From contig CM061243.1 of NCBI GenBank assembly GCA_030848705.1, forward strand, positions 10,255,044 through 10,319,043: DNA of 64,000 nucleotides, read 5' to 3'. The notes under the pieces were generated by a model. The model was given only the letters and a program-made list of their open reading frames with translations, did not search any database and was not told the origin of the DNA. Position numbers and translations under genes: made by a program. Each line of letters opens with the position of its first letter. Positions within the stretch are counted from its first letter, which is position 1. Positions 34,377 to 45,684 of this stretch are shown piece by piece. Source of the DNA: Heracleum sosnowskyi (lineage: Eukaryota > Streptophyta > Magnoliopsida > Apiales > Apiaceae).

Positions 34377-35077
34377 TGTTGTGGAATAAAAACTGTGCTT
34401 GCGAATTTAATGCTAGGGTTAGAGAGATTCGAGCTTTAATGGTTGTTCTCGTGTTTCGTGACTAAATCGGTCCTCACAAGATGCCTACGTATCTCAATTT
34501 TCGATTTTTTTTTTTTAGTTCTTTAAAAATAGGCCTCTCGTTTCGAGAAATCAAAATAAGAGGATCCTTCTCTTGAATTCTCAAAACTTATGTCGCTCCA
34601 TCCCCGCAGGGGCAGATACCGGCACCATAATATCGGATTGGGGAGGAAGATTTCGTAATTGAGAATCAAGCCAAGACGTAGTTCTGATTGAAGGATCAGG
34701 TCCTTTATATAGGCGTCAGGACCCTTCTATATAGGGTATGTTTGGGAGACTTAGCGAATAAGTCTCCTTCTTGACAGTGGATAAGTATTGTATTCTTTGG
34801 TGGACAAGTCTTTTCCTTATCGTAGGATAAAGACTGTGACTAGTTATTTCCTTTGATTGAGATTCAAGATCTTTCTTTGTAGAAGTCAGACTTTTTGGAT
34901 GATTTTATCACAATTTGGACTCTTTTTATGAGCTGTATATTTTCCTTATTTATTAATTACGAAATTAATAAATAATTAAGGTTTCGGGCCTTTTTATCGG
35001 GCCTAACTCTTTGACCAATCTAGGTCTAATTAATACGTGATTAATTATATTTCTAGGGTTATTTTTAGCCCATATCA
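34377..35077 (-). repeat. 3' LTR, 701 bp
   Basis: Contains about 155 bp (near 34500-34655) that the other LTR lacks. The ends of that segment share a short TTTCG-like homology, suggesting deletion from the 5' LTR. Many substitutions relative to the other copy indicate age. Confidence 0.88.
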
Positions 35078-35284
35078 TTTGCCCCCCCCCCAATTTCTAG
35101 GAAAGCTTTTCAAGCTTTCGTAGAAATTATATTGACCTTTTTCGAGATTCAGGGTCTTTTTTATCCTTTACCTAGAAATTATATTCTACGAAATTATATT
35201 TCGTAGAAATTATTGCTCTTCTTACCGAGGAAATATTTAAATAATTTCTCTTGTATTTTTTCATATTTTTCCTAATATTTCAGG

Positions 35285-35945
35285 AATTGTTTTGTACACA
35301 CATGTATTTTTAATAATCATCCCTAATATATTAGGAATTTTTATGTACCCACGGGTATTTTTAATAATTATTCCTAATATTTAAGGAATTTCCATGTACC
35401 CACAGGTATTTTTAATAATTATTCCTAATATTTAAGGAATTTTTATGTACCCACGGGTATTTTTAATAATTATTCCTAATATTTAAGGAATTTTTATGTA
35501 CCCACAGGTATTTTTAATAATTATTCCTAATATTTAAGGAATTTTTATGTACCCACGGGTATTTTTAATAATTATTCCTAATATTTTATGAATTTTCATG
35601 TACCCACGGGTATTTTTAATAATTATTCCTAATATTTAAGGAATTTTCATGTACCCAAGGGTATTTTTAATATTTAAGGAATTTTTATGTACCCACGGGT
35701 ATTTTTAATAATTATTCCTAATATTGAAGGAATTTTTATGTACCCACGGGTATTTTTAATAATTATTCCTAATATTTAAGGAATTTCTATGTACCCACAG
35801 GTATATTTAATAATTATTCCTAATATTTAAGGAATTTTTATATACTCACGGGTATTTTTAATAAATATTCCTAATATTTAAGGAATTTTCATGTACCCAC
35901 AGGTATTTTTAATAAATATTCCTAATATTTAAGGAATTTTTATAA
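35285..35945 (+). repeat. 51-bp tandem array, about 13 copies
   Basis: The unit TATTTTTAATAATTATTCCT then AATATTTAAGGAATTTTTAT then GTACCCACGGG repeats at 51-bp spacing (for example CACGGGTAT or CACAGGTAT at 35350, 35401 and 35452). One unit is shortened near 35655. Confidence 0.93.
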
Positions 35946-36289
35946 TTATAGACACCTTTTCATAATTTTTTTAGGGTCTAATTCGTAATTTTCCAAAACT
36001 CAGGGGTGAATTTGTCAGATTTGAAACTTCGGTGGAAAATTTGTTAGTTTATAAAGTTCAGTGGAGAATATGTAAATTTTTAAACTTCAGGGAAGAGTTT
36101 GTGAACTATTCAGAACTTGGGGTACTAAACTGCACTTTGGCAGTTTAGTCCCATTTTGGTGTTTAGGTCGAAGGCATCGACCTTATTTGAGGCCCCTCGT
36201 TTTCAACCTCAATGAGGTCGATTCCAAAATAATTTATTTTTTTTTCAAATATTATTATTGAATAATAATATTTATTTTACCCGATTTTT

Positions 36290-36790
36290 TTAAGGGTACT
36301 TCCGACCTCATTTTGAGGTATTTTCTACCTCATTTTGAGGTATTTTCGACCTCATTTTTGAGGTATTTTAGACCTCAATTTTTTGAGGTATTGTCGACCA
36401 CGATTTTCGACCTCAATTTGGTCCTAGGTCGAACAAAATGACCTCAGTTTCACATATACTTTCGACCTCAGTCTAGGGATTCTTCGACCTCATTTTTGAG
36501 GTATTTTAGACCTCATTTTGAGGTATTTTCGACCTCATTTTGAGGTATTTTAGACCTCATTTTGAGGTATTTTAGACCTCAATTTTCGACCTCAATTTGG
36601 TCCTAGGTCGAACAATTCGACCTCAATTTTCTATGTGTTTTCGACCTCAGCCTTTCGACTTCAGTCTAGGGTTTCTTCGACCTCGGTTTCGACCTTAAAT
36701 TTGTCTTAGGTCGAACGAATCGACTTCAATTTTCCATGTGTTTTCGACCTCAGCCTTTCGACTTCAGTCTAGAGTTTCTTCGACCTCGGT
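36290..36790. repeat. Irregular array of GACCTCA...TGAGGT palindromes
   Basis: Units such as GACCTCATTTTGAGGTATTT occur repeatedly at about 22-bp spacing. Each contains the inverted pair ACCTCA/TGAGGT. They mix with longer blocks (TTTCGACCTCAGCCTTTCGA). Confidence 0.88.
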
Positions 36791-36797
36791 TGGTTCC

Positions 36798-37135
36798 AAC
36801 AACGCCAAACGTGGCTTACAGATACAAAAACTAAATTGAGTTCTAACACCTTAGACCTCATTTGAGGTTTCAACAACGCCAAACGTGGCTTACAGATACA
36901 AGAACTAACTTGAGTTCTAACACCTTAGACCTCATTTGAGGTTTCAACAACCCCAAACGTGGCTTACAGATACAAGAACTAACTTGAGTTCTAACACCTT
37001 AGACCTCATTTGAGGTTTCAACAACGCCAAACGTGGCTTACAGATACAAGAACTAACTTGAGTTCCAACACCTTAGACCTCATTTGAGGTTTCAACAACG
37101 CCAAACGTGGCTTACAGATACAGGACCTGATTTTG
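36798..37135 (+). repeat. 74-bp tandem array, five copies
   Basis: Units start AACAACGCCAAACGTGGCTT at 36798, 36872, 36946, 37020 and 37094, exactly 74 bp apart. Each ends with the same ACCTCATTTGAGGT palindrome used in the preceding array. Confidence 0.93.
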
Positions 37136-38147
37136 AGGTCTAACGTCTTAATTTTCACATCGAGAGGTCTTCGTGAACGAAGATAGACATAATGTTTCAC
37201 TCATTTCTTTAATTTGAGCTTCCAATATATCGAATCGAAGCTCGTTCTGAGCTCTACTTCCTCAAATTTTCAGGGGTTTCAACCCGTATATTAACCTTCT
37301 TCCAATAGGCCTCTTTAGGTTTTTAGTTGGGCTTGAGGTTTTTAGGACTACAATTGATCTTCCGATTTTAAGAATCGTGGTCTTCATGAATTTTAAATCT
37401 AAATTGGGGATCTAGATAGGACAAACTCAATCATTCAATTAAGTTGAGGTCTTCAAGACTAAGATTCAAAATTTTCAAAACTAAGATTCGAGTCTTCATT
37501 TCATGTTATATAGGATCACCTATTTCGAGGCAGCTTGCCAATGTCCAAGCTTACTGATGACTTCATACGAGGACTTAGATGTCCTTCGTAGGGATGCCCT
37601 TGTCCTTGACAAGGACCCGTCTGATGACTTAGAGTAGATTTTATTAGCCCTGCGTGGCTCTCTATATCTTGCTTTTATTCAAGGTCGTTTCATGGACTTT
37701 AGGACTTTATTTGACGTTTGTAACATAACTCTTTGATCCTTCGGGATCTTCTATCCATGCATGTTATTTTTTCGATACTTCTTCTTCGGGGTTTATGCAA
37801 CTTATTTATGCATATTCTGTTTTGTCGTTCTTGCTCACTTATATTTATTTAGCTTATCTTTTGTAAGGCAATTCCTAGTACTTGGCCTCTTGATTGGGCT
37901 GGCACTTGGATCAAGTGCTATTGGTACAACTTGCTCTTTAGTGAAATAATAAGGAAATGCTCAAACAAAGATAAGTAATAAAATAGTGAAAAAGAACTTG
38001 AAATATTTTCTTTTAAAAAGAGGGTTCGACCCTTACATAGTACTCTACTTCCTACTAAGAGCTTAAGAGCTCAGAATGGTTTCGTCGACCTTATTGCTTC
38101 TTGTATTATTAGTGGATCCCTTAAGGAAACACAAACATAATAAACTT

Positions 38148-40581
38148 TCAAATTTGAGGCATGCCAAGTTCTTGGCACCTCAGTCCCTTCAAGGGTTCAT
38201 GCAATAATGCTCCAATGTAAGTGACTTTGTCTGGTTCTCCCGGGATTAGGGGAATAGGAATTAGATCCTCAGCTGGCTTTCCCCTTCTTTCCTCATTGTC
38301 TTTTGAATCCATAACCTCGATTGGGAGAACCTGCCCCCCGACTCCATCAGGCCTTAACGCGGCTAAATAGCAACTCCTCGCCATCTTTTGATCTCCTTAT
38401 TCTTCACCAACCCCGTTCCTTGTTGGGAACTTGATTTTTGAATGGTAAGTTGAGGCAACAGCCTTGAATACATTAAGGCCTGTCCTCCCAAGGATTGCAT
38501 TATAAGTCGAGTTTGCCTTTATCACCAAAAAGTTCAGCATTTGAGTTGTCGTTTGTGAACCTTGCCCCATTGTCATAGGGAGCTGAATAGTTCCCTCTAC
38601 TTTAGATTCAACTTCATTGAACCCGTATATGGGCATGTTTGAAAGAGTCAGTTGTGATTCGGTATATCCCATTTTGAGGAAGGCATCATGAAACAAGATG
38701 TCCACGGAAGCTCCATTATCTACCAGAACCCTCTTGGTTTTAGAGTTGCCAATTACAGGTATAATGACCAACGAGTCGTCATGGGGGAACTTTACCCCTT
38801 CAAGATCAGAATCATCAAAGCTAATAGCTACTTCTGTCTTGGCACGTTTCGGTGCTTCTCCTACAACAGTCATTACCTCTCGGGCATAAGTTTTCCTTGA
38901 GTTTCGGGAGGACCCAGCAGTAGTCGGTCCTCCAAATATCATGTTGATGACAGGCCCTCGGGGCTTAGGATTACGATCTTGATCGTTGTCCCTCCTATCA
39001 TAGTCTTTCCTTTCATAGTTTCCTTGTTGATTTCCTCGATTCCCATCCTTAGTGAACTTATCGAGTTTTCCTCTTCGGATTAAGAACTCGATCTCATCTT
39101 TCAGTTGTCTACAATCGTCGGTGTCATGACCAACTTCTTTATGGAAACGACAGAATTGGTTCTTGTTTCGTTTCTCCAAGTCGGATCTTAGTGGCTTTGG
39201 CCATCGAAGATCTTCTTCCTTCTCAATCTCCATCAGAATTTGACTTCTTGAGGTGTTCAACCTTGCATATTCATTGAACTTGGGTCCAAAGTTGTTCTTT
39301 TTAGGTGGAGAGTCAGAATCCTTCGATGTCCTGGGATATTTGTCCCCAGCATCATACTCTTGAGTCTCTTTTCTCTTTTTTCCGTTTTCATAGCTACTTT
39401 GTCCTCCAAGTCCGGGACTTTCAGAGCCTCTCTAATGAATCGATTTATGTATTCCCTCAAGGATTCATTCTTTCCTTGCTGGATTCCCATAAGAGATGCA
39501 GAACTCTTTTCATGCACCCTTCCACTAACAAATTGATTGATAAACGCCTTGCTCAGTTCCTTAAAAGATCCAATAGAATTGGGAGGTAGACGGCTGTACT
39601 AACGCTGAGCCATGCCCGCCAGGGTTTGTGGAAACGCTTGGCACTTGACTACATCATTGGTAGGCTGCAACAGCAGTGCATTAGAGAAAGTTCTCACGTG
39701 ATTCGTGGGATCTCCCGTTCCATCATAAGCTTTAATGGTTGGCATCTTGAATTTTCTGGATATATTAGCTTTCATGATATCTTGAGTGAAAGGTGGTGTA
39801 GGATCATCAGGATCTCCTAGGGGTAACAACACAGTAGGATCACCCTTTGGGGATTTAGCCCTCTTGGTTCTTCATGGTGTCGGATCCAAATTGATCACCG
39901 GGACTCTTCCAGTTGTTTGGCTTTGTGCTTTTGCAGCCTCTTCTTCCGCCAGTACTTTCTTGAGCCTTGCAGCCTCTGCCTCATGGGCCGCAATCTTTTC
40001 CTTAGTAGTTTGGGATTGTTCCCGATTTGTTTGGGAAGAACGTCTTCTCCTTAGGGAAACATCCATTTCTTCTCCTGTTGAGTCATCCTCATCCTCAGTG
40101 TATGGTCCCGAGTAATCTCGAATCAAAGGGGTCCGTCGAGTTTGAGTTTGTTGATTTTGGGGTCCCAGACCTTGTATAAAAGGGGAACATATGCTTCATG
40201 GTAAGTGGGGTTCAGACCACTACTGCCCATCGTGGGTCGAGGAGGCATGCCATAGTTTAGCATCCCAAGAGTTTGAGTTGCGTATTGGGGAAGATCCGTA
40301 GTATGGAGTTGAAGGCCACTTGGTGCATTCATGAGCAGTGGGGAGATTGGTTGCTGGAGAGTGGTCTCTTGTGGATTAGATCCATGAACGACCATTTCCA
40401 GGGGATTCGTCCCTTCAACCGAAATTGGGATTTCCGGTCCTTGAGTGGTGGTGAGGGGAATATTCGCCCCTTGAATGCCAATAGTTGGCGGTGGTTGATT
40501 TCTTTGAGTGCCAGCCTCAGAGGTGAGAGGAAGCTCTTTAGAAGTTTGAGTATCTCGAGTTGTTCTTCGTGTGTTTGCCAT
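38148..40581 (-). pseudogene. Ty3/gypsy gag-protease polyprotein, broken
   Basis: The start at 40581 (MANTRRTTRDTQTS) is chosen as the first ATG after the primer site with a plausible gag N-terminus. The protein passes through an acidic and coiled segment (KEKIAAHEAEAARLKKVLAE), the gag core (FKMPTIKAYDGTGDPTNHV), a zinc-finger variant (CRFHKEVGHDTDDC, with His in place of the second Cys) and an aspartic protease site (VLVDNGASVDILF). It ends in the linker LLHEPLKG. Breaks: a frameshift near 40125, TGA at 39872-39874, TAG at 39599-39601, and a frameshift around the T6 run at 39376-39381. The protease-linker join near 38390 is also interrupted. Gag would form particles and protease would cut the polyprotein. 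Non-functional here. Confidence 0.85.
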
Positions 40582-40598
40582 GGTTGATGTTGTCTTCC

Positions 40599-40618
40599 CA
40601 CAGACGGACGACGCCAAA
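40599..40618 (-). other. Primer binding site of the Ty3/gypsy element
   Basis: On the minus strand TTTGGCGTCGTCCGTCTG directly follows the 5' LTR end (…CCATAACA). Position and TGGCG core are as expected for a tRNA primer; the tRNA was not assigned. Confidence 0.6.
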
Positions 40619-41165
40619 TGTTATGGAATAAAAACTGTGCTTGCGAATTTAATGCTAGGGTTAGAGAGCTTCGAGATTTAATGGGTGTTCTCGTGTTTCG
40701 TAACTAAATCGGTCCTCACAAGATGCCTACGTATCTCAATTCGTAATTGAGAATCAAGCCAAGACGTAGTTCTGATTGAAGGATCAGGTCCTTTATATAG
40801 GCGTCAGGAGCCTTGTATTTAGGGTATGTTTGGGAGACTTAGCGAATAAGTCTTCTTCTTGACAGTGGATAAGTATTGTATTCCTTGGTGGACAAGTCTT
40901 TTCCTTATCGTAGGATAAAGACTGTGACTAGTTATTTCCTTTGATTGAGATTCTAGATCTTTCTTTGTAGAAGTCAGACTTTTTGGATGATTTTATCACA
41001 CTTTGGACTCTTTTTATGAGCTGTATATTTTCCCCATTTATTAATTACGAAATTAATAAATAATTAGGGTTTCGGGCCTTTTTATCGGGCCTAACTCTTG
41101 CACCAATCTAGGTCTAATTAATACGTTATTAATTATATTTCTAGGGTTATTTTTAGCCCATATCA
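40619..41165 (-). repeat. 5' LTR, 547 bp
   Basis: Aligns with 34377-35077 except for about 155 bp missing after CTACGTATCTCAATT. Confidence 0.88.
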
Positions 41166-42454
41166 AATCAAATACCTACTTATAAACAATTACTTTTTTA
41201 GTTAAAACACATTATAGATTTTTTTTTCTAACACAATCCCTCCTTTTCTAAATATATTACGGGAAATTACCTTTTTCAACTTACTTTTTCTATTTTTCTC
41301 ACTAAAATCAATTCTTTTTCTAAAAATATCACAGGCAAACCCTTTACGTATTTATTTTAAAACGTATTTAAATATTTTTCATTATTAAATTTTAAAATCT
41401 AATTTTCCAAAAATATCACAGACATTTTCCTTTTTTAAACTAAATATATATGTTAAATTTTTTATTTTTCCTTACTGAAATCCCTTCTTTTCCAAAAATA
41501 TAACGGGCAAACTTTTACTTATTTATTTTAAAATCTATTTTAATATTTTTAATTAATTAAAAGTGTTTAGCTATTTTAACATGCCTACTTATTTTTTTAA
41601 CAAATAAAATGAAAAAAATATTAAAAAAATAATAAAATAAAAATTAATAATCCGTGCATCGCACGGGTTTTAAGCTAGTTTTTTTTTAAAACTTCATCAA
41701 TTAAATTACAAAAATTACTCGGTCCTATCTAATAAGCAGTCCTCCCGTAAAACGTCTTTCCTTTTTAATATCAATATCTCAAATTTAATTTATTGAATAC
41801 TTGTGTTATATATTATTATCATGTTAACATACTCCTTTTTCTAATGAGTCGCTCTCTCGTTAGAAAAAATACATCTATCAATTAAATTAAAAAAATTACT
41901 CGTTACTTTCTAATAGTCGTTTTCCCGTGAAACACGCTTTCCTTTTTAAGATCAAAATTTCAAATTTAATATATTCAATATATACTTGTCTTATATATTA
42001 TTTTTTATGTTAACATACTTCTTTCTAATGAGCCACTTTTTCGTTGAAAAAACACCTATATAAATTAACAATCATATTTTACTTCCAATATAACTTTTAA
42101 CTATATGTTTTTCCTATAATTCAAATTCTTCTCCTTTATAAATTCGCACACTTATTCTACTTCGAGTAGAACTTTTAATTATATCTACAAACACCTATTT
42201 TACTTCTAATAAAACTTTTAATTGTATGTATTTTTTATAAATTCGAACTCTTCTCCTCTATAAATTCGAACATCTATTCTACTTTTAATAGAACTTCTAA
42301 TTTTATAGTTTACCTATGAATTCAAACTATTCTTCTTTATAAATTCGAACACCTACTCTACTTCAAATCGAACTTTATTTATATGTATTCTCTATAAATT
42401 CGAACTCTTCTCCTCTATAACTTCGAACATCTATTCTACTTCTAATATGCTAAA

Positions 42455-42648
42455 GAAAATACAATTCGATCTGATAAAGGAAATAAATTCTAAAACTTCA
42501 TTAATCGTTACTATTTTAAGTAATTGATAAAAACCCTTTTGTATTAAAAAAATATTTATAAGCACTGCATAAATATATGTGTTTAAATTATGTATTACCT
42601 AGAATTTTATTTTCAAAATCATGTTTTAATTTCGGAAACAACTATAAT
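42455..42648 (-). repeat. Inverted copy of the first cold-shock gene's upstream region
   Basis: The reverse complement of 30243-30440, starting GAAAATACAATTCGATCTGA and ending CGGAAACAACTATAAT. The left side abuts a truncated Helitron; to the right the similarity stops. No gene part is included. Confidence 0.88.
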
Positions 42649-42718
42649 TTTTTATATAACTGTTTGATTTATATTATTTTATGATCATGAAAATTCTTTC
42701 TTAATTCAATCTTATATA

Positions 42719-42981
42719 CTCGCTCCATCTCATCCATTTTTTAACACTTTAGTTTCATTGATGTCTCTCTCAATTTTTTACGGTCCAAAATTTTCAAAAA
42801 ATAATAAAATTTTATAATTTAAAATTTAACTATATTCACTATTTTTTCTCCACTACAATCACTTTATATATTAATTATTGATGGGTCCCGCCTCACTTTT
42901 CTTATTTTTATTTACTATCTTACACTTTTCTTAACTTTCTTGCCAAACTCATTTGTAAAGAATTAAGATGGACAGAGAGAG
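42719..42981. mobile_element. Stowaway-like MITE (Tc1/mariner)
   Basis: CTCGCTCCATCTCATCC at the left and, reversed, CTCTCTCTGTCCATCTTAA at the right, flanked by TA at 42717-42718 and 42982-42983. The 263-bp size and CTCCCTCCRTYCC-like ends fit Stowaway. Confidence 0.72.
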
Positions 42982-42983
42982 TA

Positions 42984-43481
42984 ATCGCTATATATCTTTA
43001 TATATATAAAGAAAAATTCTCGATTCATATTTAAAATTTAATTAAACAAATATTACCTTTTTTTGTCAACTAACTTAAATCATATTTAAGTTTTAATCTT
43101 GAGTTTCACTATTTTAATTCAATTAAAAATATAACTTAATTGCATAAGATGTAATATTAATTACGTGAAAGTTTTCATACTTTTCTCTATTTTGTAGTAC
43201 CAATTTATTTATTTTCCACTAATTGTTTTAAATATAGAAATTTTATGTTTCTTTCAATAAAGTATTAAAATTAATTAAGAATAAATTCAAATCGATAAAG
43301 AATATAATAATATGAGAATAAAATTTTATATAATCATAACATAATTTTTATTCTGTTTAATAATTTTTAAGTAATAATGTATTTTAAAATTTTATATACA
43401 CTTTAAATAAAACCGAAATATTAAAAGTAAAAGCAGTTAGTAAGATATTTATATCAGTATATACTTGATATTCTTATTATA
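42984..43481. other. Gene-free AT-rich interval
   Basis: Nothing recognisable on either strand. Confidence 0.4.
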
Positions 43482-45684
43482 TTAAATCCTTATTAACTCC
43501 TTATATATAATAAACGTAAGGGAGATCTTATCCAAAACTTTGGTTGGTCACTGTACTACCAAAAGTATACGATCCGTTGGATTATAAAACTATAAATATT
43601 CAAATCGATGAGGACCGTCAGATATAATATTAAAAATTGTATTTGATTAATAATAGGATAGTATTTAAATACTAAAAGGTGTATTTTGATAATTTAAACC
43701 TATTATAAATGGGTTTTCTATATTGAATAGAAATCTTTATGTAAAAATTCGTAATTATTTATAATTTTGTAAGATTCGTGTGGGCTGTAAAATCGTTAAA
43801 ATCTGTTGTTTAAAACTCAAGATAGAGCCCAAACAGTAAAGTTATTATCTAAATGTTAATAAATATTTTTTTATTATTGTAGCACCAATTTAATTTTTTT
43901 TCCTAATTCTTTTAAATTTATAAATTCTATGTTTATTTCAATAAAATATTAAAACCAATTTAAGAAAAAATTAAAATCGATCTGGTCCGTGTACGATCAC
44001 TATACGATCAAATTAATAATTATAGTTAGATCTTAAATAGATCGATGAGAATTGTTAGATCAAATATTAAAAAGTGTATCTGATTAATAATAGAATTATA
44101 TTCAAATACTAAAAAGTGTATTTCGATAATTTAAAATTTTTCTATGTGAAAATTCTTAAATATCTTTTCTCTTGAATTTATTTATAGGTCCAGTTAGATA
44201 ATAATTGTTAAACCAAATATCAAGATAACAATTCATATCGATTACAATGATACTCTACGAGACTTAGGAGAACCCATGTACATAACGAAATTATCTTTAA
44301 TTTAATAATGATTTAATAATTATTATCTAACTTGACCAGTGACCTACCCATAAACCGAAAAGAAAAGATGGTTAAGTATTATATTCAAAATTATTGTTTA
44401 TGAATATAAAACCTTCAATATTTTAATAATATTTTGATATTATCCTTTTATGTTTGTTATATGTAAAATAATATAATTATAATTTGGATTAACAAATTGT
44501 TATGTTCCTTCAGAAAAAAAATGTTTAAATTTATTCATGTACAGTTCTCCTAAGTCTCTTATAATGCAGGTCCACATGTATCATTGTTATATGATATACA
44601 TGAGCATTATATTGATAATTTTTAATATTGTAATCGATATGAATTGTTATCTGATATTTGGTTTAACAATTATTATCTAACTCGAACTATACATAAATTA
44701 AAGAGAAAAGATATTTAAGAATTTTTACATAGAAAAATTTTAAATTATCAAAATACACTTTTTAGTATTTAAATATAATTCTATTATTAATCAGATACAC
44801 TTTTTAATATTAGATCTAACAATTCTCATCGATCTATTTAAGATCTAACTGTAATAATTAATTTGGTCGTATAGTGGTCGTACACGAACCAGATCGATTT
44901 TAATTTTTTCTTAAATTGATTTTAATATTTTATTGAAATAAACATAGAATTTATAAATTTAAAAGAATTAGGAAAAAATTAAATTGATGCTACAATAATT
45001 AAAAAAAATTATTAAAATTTAGATAATCACTTTACTGTTTGGGCTCTATCTTGGGTTTTATACAACAGATTTTAACAATTTTACAGCCCACGCGAAGCTA
45101 ACAAAATTATCTTTAATTTAATGATGATTTAATAATTATTATCTAACTCGAACTATCCATAAACTAAAGAGAAAAGATAATTACGATTTTTTACATAAAG
45201 ATTTCTATTCAATATAGAAAACCTATTTATAATTGGTTTAAATTAAAAAAAATATTAAAATTTAGATAATCACTTTACTGTTTGGGCTTTATCTTGAGTT
45301 TTATACAACAGATTTTAACAATTTTTTAGCCCACGCGAAGCTAACAAAATTATCTTTAATTTAATGATGGTTTAATAATTATTATCTAACTGGAACTATC
45401 CATAAACTAAATAGAAAAGATAATTACGATTTTTTACATAAAGATTTCTATTCAATATAGATAACCTATTTATAATTGGTTTAAATTATCAAAATACACC
45501 TTTTAGTATTTAAATACTATCCTATTATTAATGAAATACAATTTTTAATATTATATTTAACGGTCATCATCTATTTGAATATTTATAGTTTTATAATCCA
45601 ACGGATCATATACTTTGATCGACCAAACTTTTGGATAAGATCTCACTTACGCTTATTATATATAAGGAGTTAATAAGGAGTTAA
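43482..45684. mobile_element. 2.2-kb foldback (giant inverted repeat)
   Basis: The left arm starts TTAAATCCTTATTAACTCCT and the right arm, reversed, TTAACTCCTTATTAACTCCT. Pairing continues through CGTAAGGGAGATCTTATCC, GATCCGTTGGATTATAAAAC, GAGCCCAAACAGTAAAG and GAGACTTAGGAGAAC. The arms are about 0.8 kb (left) and 1.1 kb (right) around a loop near 44273-44542. The right arm is longer because of a 243-bp tandem duplication (45087 onward). No coding frame. It is either a foldback-type transposon or two inverted copies of one element. Confidence 0.82.
45087..45480 (+). repeat. 243-bp duplication in the right foldback arm
   Basis: CCCACGCGAAGCTAACAAAA starts at 45087 and again at 45330, each followed by the same CTTTAATTTAATGATG and GATTTCTATTCAATATAGA blocks. 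Confidence 0.85.

Larger units (their letters stand above)
34377..41165 (-). mobile_element. Ty3/gypsy-type LTR retrotransposon with gag-protease only
   Basis: The LTRs (34377-35077 and 40619-41165) read TGTTRTGGAATAAAAAC to CCCATATCA on the + strand. The 5-bp target duplication AATCA is exact at 34372-34376 and 41166-41170. On the minus strand a primer-like TTTGGCGTCGTCCGTCTGTGGG... follows the 5' LTR, and a G10 polypurine tract at 35080-35090 precedes the 3' LTR. Gag and protease remain but are broken; reverse transcriptase, RNase H and integrase are absent. The 3' half is filled by three tandem arrays. The gag motifs resemble the Tat/Ogre-type group of plant Ty3 elements (inference). Confidence 0.9.
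33922..41678 (+). mobile_element. Helitron type A, interrupted by a Ty3/gypsy element
   Basis: Starts TCAATACTATTATATAATAG after an A and ends CCGTGCATCGCACGGG..AAGCTAG before a T. Without the 6.8-kb LTR insertion it is about 960 bp, similar in size to the copy at 7358-8508. Confidence 0.78.
33885..42454 (-). mobile_element. Minus-strand Helitron type B, interrupted by a Helitron and an LTR element
   Basis: The 3' end lies at 33888-33885 (CTAG) with a reversed stem-loop up to about 33921. The body resumes at 41679 (ACTTCATCAATTAAATTACA ...) and runs to about 42454. There it meets the inverted copy of the cold-shock upstream region instead of a normal 5' terminus. Confidence 0.72.

Noticed and set aside
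35285..37135. CRISPR-like repeat array
   Set aside because: Direct repeats without unique spacers, in a plant retrotransposon; simple tandem arrays.
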